This document shows, in pieces, positions 33,399 to 42,904 of a stretch of DNA of 55,099 nucleotides (its first letter is position 1; the number at the start of each line of letters is the position of its first letter). The DNA comes from Acanthamoeba sp. SK_2022b (Eukaryota > Discosea > Longamoebia > Acanthamoebidae). Under the pieces are notes generated by a model, which did not search any database, was not told where the DNA came from, and saw only the letters and a list, made by a program, of their open reading frames with translations. The stretch lies in NCBI GenBank assembly GCA_027943245.1, contig JANDJZ010000272.1:1-55099 (forward strand), given 5' to 3'. Position numbers and translations under genes: made by a program.

Positions 33399-34527
33399 TC
33401 AGTTGATGGTTTGGCGGGAGAAGCGCTTGGACCGGTCGTCCACAGAGTCGCCGTCGTCGTGGCCGTCGTCGTCGTCATCGTCGCTGTGGTCTTGTCGGTC
33501 TGTGTCGTTGTCGTCATCGTCGTCGGGAGAAGTAGACGCGAGCCGCCTGGCCTCGGGCCGTTCCCGCGCGGTGCCGGCACCAGCGTAGTTGAGGGGAGTG
33601 GCCTCGGTGGGGGCAAGGGCAGCGGGCGAGAGGAATGTGTGGAGGGAGTGGAAGTGCGAGTCGTCCTTGGCGCTGCCGCTCAGGTCGAGGATGTAGTCGG
33701 CCAACGCGTTGGGTCGGAGGGCGCTGTAGAGAATGCCGCACATGCCCACGCACTCCAGGCACCACGCCAGCATGTGCGAGTACACGTTGGAGAAGCAGTA
33801 GTAGAACGACAGGACCCACAGCAACAGCCTGGTTCACAGCAGCAACACACACGACGCATACGACAGTGAGATGGCGGGGAGGCAACGATGGGGCGCGGGC
33901 GAGAGAGAGAGAGAGAGAGGCGGACCCCATGAGGAGGAACTGGACGCCGACGGCCGACATGGCGCCCCATCGCATGCGCTCGTAGGAGGCCCAGAAGTAG
34001 AGCAGGATGCCCGGCACGAGGCACACCGACGGGGCCACGAGAATCCAGCGCGAGACCTGGCCCCAGGAACACGACAAAACAAGGGTTGGCAACAACGCCG
34101 CGATTCGATTGGCGCGCTTATGAAGGGGGAAGGGAGGAGGGGAGGAGCGCACCTCGCAGGAGGCGTTGTCTTTAGGGATGTCGGAGTAGGCCAACGAGTA
34201 GAGGAAAAGGAAAACGCCGATGGCCACCACGAAGGTGGGCAGAAGCGATAGAATAAGACCAAACCTACGCCACACACGCACGCACGCACGCACGCGCGAG
34301 GTCAGCTAGGCTCGGCCCTCCCATTCGCAGAAGTCGCAAGTATCGAGGCGGGAGGGAGGGCACCGGTAGTGGAATTTGGTGCCGAACTGGCTCTTAGAGA
34401 GGAGGCGCGTGACGGGGCGGAACTGGAGGAAGTAGATGAACTTGTACAGCAGCATCAGCATGACGACATTTGTGAACATCACGTAGGCCGATTCTTTGGT
34501 GATGCCACACAACACACACACACACAC

Positions 34528-34590
<63 letters not shown>

Positions 34591-37500
34591 TCAGCCCCTG
34601 TATGAAACGCGGGTGTGCGGAGGGTACGACGTGGCCACACCCTTGAGAGAGGTTACGAGCTGGGCGTGCGAGAGGGCGTCGTTGACGTTGAGCGGGAAGT
34701 TGAGGGAGAGGTCGCTTTCCCACAGTCCAAGCGCCGAGAGGAGCGCCCACACGGTTGCCAGCGCCACCAGACACGTGCCCACATATCCGCCTTTGAGGGC
34801 GTCGTCAGTCACCACACCCCAGCGATCGCGTGAGCGCTGCGCTGGTCGCCTCCAATAGCAAGAGAGCAGGCAGAGAACTCACCTTCTTTCATGCCCGAGT
34901 AGCGCTTGCCCAGAGAAGGCAGGATGGCGATGGGGATGATCGTAGTCATCACACCGCCTGCAAGCACGTGTGTGCGTGTGACATATCTCCGGTCAGCGAC
35001 CGTCGCACACCTCCGGTAGGTTGTGTTGCTGACGATGGTGGGTGCCAAAGGCAAGCTTACCAAAGAAGTTGGCCCAGTGGTTTTCCTTGAGGGCGAGAAG
35101 AGTGGCGAAGGAGACGCCGTCCGGTATCTTGTAGGGCGGGAGCGGGAGACGCGGGAAGGAGTCGTGGTGGCCGCGATGCTCTCCGCTGCCGTGGAGTTCG
35201 GATGTGGGAGACGGGGGCTGCGCGGGGAGGCCGTCCTCGCCAGCTTGCGGTGCGCCCAGGCTCACCAACTCCTCCGGCGAGACGCTGAACAGGGACGCCT
35301 GCAGCGTGAGGTCCTGCTGGCGCTCCTCCATCCGCTTCCTGCGGTGCGGACAAGCAGCGGCTAAGTCGCGGACACGACACCACGCCACACGCCACACGCG
35401 CTGCGGCACGCGATACCTCTGGTAGAGTCGTAGATCAAGACGAATCATGGTGTAGAGCGTGCGCAGCATGATCAGCTTGGCCACACCCTGTTTGATGGTG
35501 GCAGTGCATTCATGGAAAGCGGACGTCGTGAGACAAGTAACGCAAAGAGCTGGTGAAAAGAGATGGGGATCGGGAGGGGGGGGGGTGGCGTACGCGAATC
35601 GAGAGGATGAGCAGCATCGGGCCCCAAAGATCCCTCAGGATGTACATCACGTACCTGCGTGGCCATGGGCAGCGGACATTGGAGCATTAGCGATGCGTCG
35701 CATTGGAAGTGAGAACTGTGCGATGGTGGTGGGGCGAGCGAGAGGGGCACGTACACGGCCAAAGGCGAGGAAACAAACAGGAGCAACAGGCTGGCCGCGA
35801 TCTGAGAGCCGTAACGCATCCTGTGCGGGATGCCCTAGAGATTACGTGGGTGATAGTGATAATGGTGGCGAAAGATGTATAAGGCATTATCAACAGCAAG
35901 ATGGGTCCATAGAGTGGAGGGGAGAAAGTCACCTCGGCCAGAGCGATCACGGCAAAGCCAAAATAGTTGAAGGTCTGTTTTTGTTCAGAGCAAAGTAGAA
36001 GTAGAACGATGAGACGCGATGATGCTCGCTGCAGCGGGGAGAGAGAAAGAACGAGCGCGAGCGTACAAAGGTGACCGCAGCGCCCTTGGCAAAGCTTAAC
36101 CAGTCTCCGCTCGGGGCCTTGGGCTCGTTGGCCATTACTCGACGATGAAGACCTGCGCAATTTGGAAGGCAAATAGGGCAACGGTGAGTCATCACAACCA
36201 TTTTCTGTTCACTCATTCACTCACACACTCACACTCACACACTCACACACTCACACACTTACACACTCACACACTCACACACTCACACACTCACACACTC
36301 ACACACTCACACACTCACACACTCACACACTCACACACTCACACCACAACGCAGAATGGCCAGGGGTTACGAAACTGCGTATGTTGCTGCGCAGCGTGAT
36401 GAGGATGCCGTTGAATAGACCCATGGCCGAACCGATTCGCGTGAGGATGGTGGTGAGCGAAGGGTACTGACAGAGGCCGTGTCCGAACAGCTTTGTGTCT
36501 TTATCGAGATAGGCCACCTTGATGTCGCACAGGCCCGCGTAGTCTCCGCCACACCTGTAGCGGGCTTCGGCACGATTGAGCGGGCCTGTGTAGTCCTTTT
36601 GGGCTGTCCACGCACAACACGAGAGAGCGAGCGTGAGCCAAGTGTCACTTGGCGCATGGCAGTGCGGATAGGGAGAGTGGGGACGCATTACAGAGCCACG
36701 AAGCCGAGAGGCCGATGCAGTCTGCTGAGCAGGAATCGCCTGGCACGTGGCCCCAACAACCTATGTTCTGCACCGACACCCATAGGTCGGGTGCTATCGT
36801 AGGCTTGTACGATAGGGCTCTGCCACAACCAAAAAACATGATCAGACCTTTGCGTTTGCGTGTCGCTTGTACGCTCGCCCGACGAGAGGAGGAGCACGTA
36901 CTTGGCGCATACGCCCTCCAACTTGCTCTGCACGAACGACACGCAAGACCTGGCACACCTGCGTTAAAGAAATGGCCAAGTAGAAGCAGCAGAGGCGGAA
37001 AGTACTTATTGTCGGTGCAGTTGTCGTTGTAGGCTTCGAAGACCCACGAATCGTTGACGGTGTAGGTTGTGGCGCAGATGCAGCATGAAGGGAGAGGCAC
37101 GTAGACCGGCTGGATGGTGTAGTAGAGGTAGGCAAACAAGACGGGCACGTAGAGATAGAACAGAAGCCCTCCTATCTGCGAGCGTGCGTTGCGCCCTTGC
37201 TCTTGGTAGGCCGGTGCCAGGTCCAGCACCTGCAGCCCAAGTGGTCACAATTTAATATCTGATAATAATAGCACATTATTATTTTTGAGTTATTGATTCT
37301 GATTCCTATTCTCGTAATGCCCCAGCAGTCTTGGTGGAGATAGTGGATGAACCACAATGGTGCAAACAAATAAACAAAGCCTTAGAGCCAAGAGGATGAG
37401 CCAACCCAGAAGGAATGTGCCGGGTGGGGTGTGGGACTGTCTGCATCTCCCTGCGGTACGTAAAGGAGGGTGCACCTTGAAGAAGCCGATGGAACGTTCG

Positions 37501-37607
37501 AGGCCCCCGACGAGAGACGCCATCTTGGGCTTGTTGAGGCCCCTGTCTGGCAGGTTGTTGTCGTCTGAAAAAGCTTTGTCGATGTTTAAGGGGGCGGCTG
37601 AGCTCAT
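33399..37607 (-). CDS. Multipass membrane protein, unknown, large and intron-rich
   Basis: Not recognised. ATG at 37605-37607 (MSSAAPLNIDKAFSDDNNLP) leads to many small exons with hydrophobic helices. A luminal Cys-rich loop holds PSCCICATTYTVNDSWVFEA and YNDNCTDNKYFPP (NCT and NDS sequons). Then come YRCGGDYAGLCDIKVAYLDK, GSAMGLFNGILITLRSN, a SLLLLFVSSPLAVYV helix and RTLYTMIRLDLRLYQR. A charged cytosolic segment (KRMEERQQDLTLQASLF) follows, with further helices to FYYCFSNVYSHMLAWCLECV. It ends in an Asp/Thr-rich acidic tail and DRSKRFSRQTIN at stop 33399-33401. Roughly nine or more helices are likely. The start is only 54 bp from the GINS1 start. Channel, receptor or transporter cannot be told apart. 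Confidence 0.65.
34506..34588. repeat. (CA)n microsatellite in an intron
   Basis: Nearly pure CA dinucleotides with two single-base interruptions, inside an intron of the multipass membrane gene. Confidence 0.95.
36209..36345. repeat. CACACT-type minisatellite in an intron
   Basis: About 137 bp of units of mixed 6-10 bp built from CACACT/CACAC, inside an intron of the multipass membrane gene. Units are partly degenerate at the left edge. Confidence 0.95.
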
Positions 37608-37661
37608 CTTGCGGGCTGGCGTTTTCGCGCCTTCCGGCAGCCAACCGGAGCATCAAAACAA
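37608..37661. promoter_or_regulatory. Shared divergent 5' region, multipass membrane protein / GINS1
   Basis: Only 54 bp separate two opposite start codons. Any core promoter and both 5' UTRs must overlap here, or extend into the first exons. Confidence 0.4.
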
Positions 37662-38728
37662 ATGGAGACCGTGGCTGTGCAAGTTGGCGAGGAAGAGGTG
37701 GTGGAGGTACCTCGCTGCGCGCAATGGGGCGTGCAACTTATACGCGAACTCACAAGAGGAGAAGTTCTGCCTCCCTTCAACGTGCGTTCTCACCCCCCCC
37801 CCCAAAGGCCATGTGAGGCTCTTGCGTTTCCCGCTCAGCTTCTGCGAGCAGGCCGACCTGGTGGGGAAGATGCGCGAGGACGTGCGAAAGGTGTTTGAGG
37901 ACGAGGTGTTTCCCATCATTGAGTACGCCCAGTCTCGCTTGGCGCGGGCATTGCTGCGTTGTCGCTCACGGCGACGCATTCGCAAGCACAGCAACATGAA
38001 CAGCGAAGAGCCCACCCCGCTTGAAGAGACCCAGCATTTTGCCTTGACTGTGCACTTGGCCGCGGTGCAGCGAGCCATCAACTGTGCTCATGTCTACGGG
38101 TACACTGCGCCCCCCACTTCCGCCCAACCCTAACAAACGCTCACCTGCCACGGTCGTGGCCCACATAGTGCGACTCGGCGAAGGGACATCGAGAACCTGC
38201 GATGGGAGAAGGGAGCAGTCCTCGAGGAGAACCTCCGACCAAACCTTGATGAGGTACGCCTGGGCTTCTCCATTGTGGGAGCTCCAGCCCACTCACTGCC
38301 CCATTTGCAGAGCGAACAGCAGTACTTCCACAAGTACTGCAACCTCGTGGCCGAGTACATGGCTGGGGAGGGGCTGGATATCACGGGAGTACGTGCCGTC
38401 GACTGCCCAGCTTGCCCAGTTGGGACAGTGTCACAACAAGACAGGCAAAACTGACTCCCTGCTGACCCCTGCGCAGGACCTGAGCCAGCCGCCTGTCCAC
38501 TACCGAGTAGACGTGCGGGCCAACGAGGACATCTACATCATGACCAGGTACGACTACTCGTCGCTCACCCATCTTGTGGCCGTACTCGCCGGAGCCTCAC
38601 CCTCGCTCGCCTTCCTCAACAGCCAGGGACCGGTGAACCTGAAGAAGGGCTCGGTGGCGTATCTGCCCCGAGAGGAGATCGAACCCTACGTGCGAGAAGG
38701 CAAGATGGAGATCATTCGCCACACTTAG
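37662..38728 (+). CDS. GINS1: GINS complex subunit Psf1
   Basis: ATG at 37662 (METVAVQVGEEEVVEVPRCA) opens a protein with the Psf1 helical A domain: ELTRGEVLPPFN, ADLVGKMREDVRKVF, LEETQHFALTVHLAAVQRAI. The family hallmark IENLRWEKGAVLEENLRPNL lies near 38190-38255. Then come QYFHKYCNLVAEYMAGEGLD and the C-terminal B domain: VHYRVDVRANEDIYIMTRYD, LKKGSVAYLPREEIEPYVRE, GKMEIIRHT. The stop is at 38726-38728. Psf1 joins Psf2, Psf3 and Sld5 in GINS, part of the CMG replicative helicase. Five or six exons. The intron starting at 37782 carries an 11-base C run. Confidence 0.9.
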
Positions 38729-38776
38729 GCCCATGCTCCCCCCCCCCCGACCAGGCGAGCTTGAGTCGTTAGGTAA

Positions 38777-38782
38777 AATAAA
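38777..38782 (+). terminator. AATAAA polyadenylation signal, GINS1
   Basis: AATAAA in GTAAAATAAATAAATAG, 49 bp after the GINS1 stop, in the 105-bp gap to the convergent BABAM1 stop. Confidence 0.55.
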
Positions 38783-38833
38783 TAAATAGAAGGAAAAGAG
38801 TGAGTGGGCGGTGTGTGTTGGTGGCCATGGCTG

Positions 38834-40275
38834 TCAGTCCTTTGCTGGCTTGCTCGAGGCGAGGGTGGTCTTGAACTTGTCCTGCTCGGGACGCTGGAGC
38901 GGGTTGGCGAGGAGGAGGGTGAAGTTGGTGTAGATCCGACGCAAGCTCTGATGCGTTTCTGAAAAGTACGAGTTCTCCTCGAGGCTCTCGACGTCAGTCA
39001 AAAAGTCTAGTAGGCCATCGCACACAACCGCACACAGGTCGAGGAATGAGCCACATCCACACGAAGATGCGAAGTGCAAGATTGGAGTAGTGGAGAGCCA
39101 AAGAGGTGGTACCGTAGACGGCCTGCGGGTTGTTGTCCTTGGATGGCTTCTTGTGGAGGTAGAGCCCATCAAAGAAGAACACGGGCGAGCTAAGCAGCCG
39201 ATCCGCCGTCTGATCGCGACAGAGAGGATGGGGAGGGCACGTGAGAGCGCGAGCGTGAGTGTGGGGAGGGAGAGAGGGGCAACCTCGCGTCCGTCGATCC
39301 ACTCTGGCACCACGGCCGTGCGGGAGTAGATGAACAGGAATCGGTAGAGGTACTCTGCGCCACCCCTCTTGGCGTCTTCCATCGTCACCTGGGGCAGGGC
39401 CACCTTCTTGGCACTGCGCACCACACGAATACACGACACGCGTAAGACGACTCAGACTCAGGGGGGGGGAGCAGAACAGGGAGGGGTGATGGCTCGAGCC
39501 GCGGCGGGTGTACAAGAGGTCAAACACGGAGGACATGTTGAAGCGCGGGAAGTCGCCCTGTGGCTGGAGCGTGGACACCTTCTTGGCCAGCAACTCCACG
39601 TCGGACGTGAAGTCTTGGAACTGGTGGCGAAAGTGGGAAGGAAGGGTGAGCGTTGCACAGAGGGAGGACGAGAGGGCGAGGGCAGCGGCAGGGATGGTTG
39701 GGTTGGGCGAATACCCAAATGGCGGCGTCGGTGAGGCACACGATGGCAAACTCGTGGCGCGGGTTCATCTTGTGCTTCAAGTGGACGAACCTGTGAGGCG
39801 ACACGACCTCGATGAGGCTGAAGCAATCGCGAGAGCGGAAACGAGTGCGTGCATGCATGCGGCATTGGAAGAGGAAGTGGAGCGTGCATTTTGACCATGT
39901 GTTTGATGAGGTCCAGCCTTGAGAAGGTGTTCTTGCGAGACCTAAGCCACGCGCCGATGTGAGAAATGAGCCTCGTCAGTCACGATTAAACGGGCCGGCT
40001 CAAGCACAACAATGAAGGGAAGCTGGTACTTGCTGAATTCGATTCCATTCATTTCATTGCACAAGTCGATGCAGAACACCTTTAAACCAAGCGCCAATTA
40101 CGCAATCAAACATCATACCATCACTTTTAGGAGTAGGGGAGGGTACGAGACGCTCAGGTATAAATGGGCGAAGGAAGGGCGGGTGGTCGCCCATGGGTAC
40201 AGTAGCGCTGGTGGCACCAGGAGCACCAGCCCCAGGTGTGGGGCTCCCGCTGCCACCTTGCCCGACGTGTTCCAT
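38834..40275 (-). CDS. BABAM1: BABAM1/MERIT40-like BRISC and BRCA1-A complex subunit
   Basis: ATG at 40273-40275 (MEHVGQGGSGSPTPGAGAPG) starts a Pro/Gly-rich leader ending PSPTPK. The VWA-like domain follows over several exons: VFCIDLCNEMNGIEFSK, RKNTFSRLDLIKHMV, FVHLKHKMNPRHEFAIVCLT, DAAIWV, DFTSDVELLAKKVSTLQP, EYLYRFLFIYSRTAVVPEW, LLSSPVFFFDGLYLHKKPS. It ends NFTLLLANPLQRPEQDKF and SSKPAKD at TGA 38834-38836. KHKMNPRHEFAIV, SPVFFFD and ANPLQRP match human BABAM1 in order and spacing. The family member scaffolds the K63-deubiquitinating BRISC and BRCA1-A assemblies. The start faces NDUFA12 at 107 bp. Confidence 0.85.
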
Positions 40276-40382
40276 CGTTGTGTTGTTTTTTGCTTGTGGT
40301 GGTTATTTCTTTTTCGTTCGTTTTATTTAACAATTTATTTTCGGTGGCTCATCAACTGCATTTTTTTGCCTCGACAAGCAAG
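40276..40382. promoter_or_regulatory. Shared divergent 5' region, BABAM1 / NDUFA12
   Basis: 107 bp between starts, strongly T-rich on the forward strand (GTTTTATTTAACAATTTATTTT). Confidence 0.4.
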
Positions 40383-41094
40383 ATGGCGAAGATGGTTAAC
40401 AACCTGAGGAAGGAACTCTCCCGGAGGGGCGTCCTCGGCACCCTCATGGCTTGGCACCGCGGTTATCTGAGGCCGGGCGTCAATTCTGTCCATGTCGGGA
40501 CGGACGAGCGTGGCAATCGCTACTTCGAGGCCAAGGAGCTCCCCTTCGGTACTTCCTCACACTTACTCCTTTGCCAGCCTGGCCTCGCTTGCGTAGGGCA
40601 TTTGTGTCGCTCAACTCCCCCCCCCCGCATTTTGGGAATACAGGCCAGGACAGATGGGTGGAATACGCCACCTCTGACGACTGGGGCCACAACTACGACG
40701 CTTCGGAGGTGCCTCCTGCCTGGTACGCCCTTACAACCATAATCTACACGCACCCCGGATGGCCATTTAATCTGTGGCTGGATTCTACACTGCGAAGGCA
40801 CGCGTGGCTGCACCATGTACACGACCAGCCAGTCCCCCACCAGGTGCGTCCCTTTGGACTCTAGCAAGGCGTGTAGATGAAATCCCCTCCCGAGCGTAGA
40901 GGTTCTCACGCACTACGGCATGTGTACAGGCGGTGTACAGCAAGCCTCACAAAGAGAACAAGACTGGCACACAGGAGGCCTACCATCCTCACAACTACGT
41001 CTATGGTCCGCGTGTGAAGAGCACCACCGACCCCAACGTCGAAGAGTGGAACCCCAACCTGAACTCGCCTTTCAAGGAGGTTAGCCTCAAATGA
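40383..41094 (+). CDS. NDUFA12: NDUFA12 (B17.2) complex I accessory subunit
   Basis: Four exons. ATG at 40383 gives MAKMVNNLRKELSRRGVLGT and RGYLRPGVNSVHVGTDERGN, then RYFEAKELPFG. Exon 2 reads GQDRWVEYATSDDWGHNYDA and SEVPPAW. It splices at GTACGC (near 40723) to HAWLHHVHDQPVPHQ, and the last exon gives HPHNYVYGPRVKSTTDP and ends NSPFKEVSLK with TGA 41092-41094. RWVEY...VPPxWHAWLHH is the NDUFA12 signature. The protein sits on the matrix arm of mitochondrial complex I and is needed for its late assembly. Confidence 0.9.
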
Positions 41095-41132
41095 GCGGGA
41101 GGCCAACGGGCCTGGCTTGTGGGAGAAAAACA

Positions 41133-41142
41133 AATAAATAAA
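41133..41142 (+). terminator. Overlapping AATAAA polyadenylation signals, NDUFA12
   Basis: AAATAAATAAAG holds two overlapping AATAAA copies 39-43 bp past the NDUFA12 stop, before the convergent ELOF1 stop at 41240. Confidence 0.6.
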
Positions 41143-41239
41143 GCGTGTTCTTTTTGGCCACGGAAGATCTGGCAGCGCAGCACCGGCAGGTCATCCGCAG
41201 AGGGCTCCCCTCTTTCTTGAGACATCGCTGCTGTGTTGT

Positions 41240-41559
41240 TCACTGGTTCGCCGCTTCGCACTGATCAATCCACTCGCTATATACATCAATCGGTTCGGAC
41301 AGATCTGCGGAGCAGAGAGAGATTAGAATTAAATCAACAAAAATCCAGGGAAGCGGCCATTTAGAACAGAAAACGTACATGTGGTAATCATTTGATAGCT
41401 CTCATTGCACACCCTACAGCGTATCGAGCCGATCGAAGTGTCCTTATCAATCTTGCAGTCTACCGCCTTTTCGTGGTTGCAGAAGGGGCAGTCGAATGTG
41501 GTGGGCACTTTCTGTTCCATGCGCTTGACGGGCTTGGCCCGCGACTTCCTCTTTCCCAT
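41240..41559 (-). CDS. ELOF1: ELOF1, transcription elongation factor 1 homologue
   Basis: Two exons encode about 82 residues. ATG at 41557-41559 starts [20 protein letters not shown], then the zinc ribbon [10 protein letters not shown]...[12 protein letters not shown] (C-x2-C and C-x2-C). The donor GTACGT lies after the codons for MITT plus one base, and the acceptor CTCCGCAG joins to [20 protein letters not shown]. The end is Q and TGA at 41240-41242. Length, basic N-terminus and the SEPxDVYSxWIDxCEAAN tail are diagnostic. ELOF1 binds elongating RNA polymerase II and helps transcription-coupled repair. An upstream in-frame TTG extends the frame, but ATG with MGKRK is the family start. Confidence 0.93.
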
Positions 41560-41762
41560 CTCTATGCTCCTCTCTTTGTACAAAAAACTTCTTCTCTGTT
41601 TGCTTTGAGATTGCGCGCCTGCCCTTTCTTTGCCGTTTGCCGGCCCAAGGAAAAGAAAAGTTGGCCTTTTCCGCTCTTTTTCTCATCTCCTGTTTGGGCT
41701 GGGCGCCAGTGAGTGCTCTCTTCTGCCCATCTGCGTGGCTGCCGCCAAGCGCTCACGGGACG
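41560..41762. promoter_or_regulatory. Shared divergent 5' region, ELOF1 / MED20
   Basis: 203 bp between starts, with CTTT-rich sequence near 41620-41690. No clear core element. Confidence 0.35.
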
Positions 41763-42792
41763 ATGGGCGTTAAGTGGTAGGTCACCTGCATTCAAATCTG
41801 GAGGTGGAAGGCGCCATCCGTGCGGTCATGATTAATCGTACCTTTGTGGCAGTCTCATACCGTACCGGGAACAGGCAGACGTGCAGGCGGCGACAGAGCT
41901 GAAGGAGCGCATTGTGAAGCGACTACACGGACGCAAGCTGGGGCGATGGAACCTCACCTGCACGCTCTACCTCCACGCCACGTCTGGCCACCTATCACCC
42001 GGTACAACCCACTTGCCCCCCCCCCAGCCGGCACTCCTCTTCGCTTTGGAGACCATCGTTCACCGTCTCCGTGCGTGCATGCAGATGGCTCAGTGATGGC
42101 GCAGGAGCAGCTGTATCTGCTCAAGGAAGACACACTCTCGCAAAAGGTACAAGCTCACCACGCGAGAGGAGTGGGCACCGCTTTTTGACACGCGACGCGA
42201 TGGCGCGGCAGGATGGTGACAAAGCAGGCAAGTGTTGCCTGATGGCTCACAACACTATCATCGAGGCCGGCTTGGAGATGGAGCAGATCCTGGAGAAGAT
42301 CAAGCTCTACCTCCCGCGACAAACCGTCACCATCCGCGTATGCTCGCCGCATCTGCGTCCTCTCGCCAAACCTGCGCTCACCCACGCACCCGCTCAATCG
42401 ACTCCAGGGCATGCAATATGAGGTGGGCGACTTTGTGGTGAAGGTGGGCTCCGTCATGCTCGGCGACACCACGCGAGGCGTCATACTAGAGGTAGAGTAC
42501 CGGCCGTGTGTGATTCCCAACGGCTGCGCGCAGATCCTCCAGAGCTTCGTCGGCAACCTGGGTCCCTTCAACACGCCCTTCGCCACCACCGTCAACTACA
42601 GCGGGGTACACGCTTGCCCCCCCCCCGTGCAGCTCGCGAGTCGCGTTGTTGAAGGCGACTGATGTACTTGAGTGCGATTGGCGCGCGGTGGATGCGCAGG
42701 TGGCGCTTCCGCTGCTTTACTCGGCACAACACACGGCCCTGCAGTACGTGCGGCTATTCCAGGGGCTCAAATACTTCAAGGCTCAGCACTGA
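41763..42792 (+). CDS. MED20: Mediator subunit MED20
   Basis: ATG at 41763 gives MGVKW and an immediate GTAGGT donor, a very short first coding exon typical of this gene's MGV start. Later exons read ATELKERIVKRLHGRKLGRW, LTCTLYLHATSGHLSPG, QEQLYLLKEDTLSQK, GLEMEQILEKIKLYLPRQTV. The conserved MQYEVGDFVVKVGSVMLGDT and RGVILEVEYRPCVIPNGCAQ lie near 42414-42535. The end is LQYVRLFQGLKYFKAQH, TGA 42790-42792. The DFxVKVGxVxxGxxxRGxxxEVEYxPC run is the MED20 hallmark. MED20 lies in the Mediator head module. Two introns carry 10-base C runs. Confidence 0.88.
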
Positions 42793-42837
42793 GACCACCT
42801 GTGCTTTTTTTTGCCTGTTTTTTAAGGAATATTTTTG

Positions 42838-42843
42838 TTTATT
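42838..42843 (-). terminator. Reverse-strand AATAAA, KRI1
   Basis: Forward TTTATT lies 62 bp beyond the KRI1 stop codon in the reverse direction. Confidence 0.45.
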
Positions 42844-42904
42844 TGTTCGGCCACTCCGTCATCACCACAAATAACGCTGAGGTCTGGCCCGAGAGGCTCC
42901 TTCA

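Noticed and set aside
40157..40163. TATAAAT as a TATA box for NDUFA12
   Set aside because: It lies in the BABAM1 first exon, about 220 bp from the NDUFA12 start and on the far side of the BABAM1 start.
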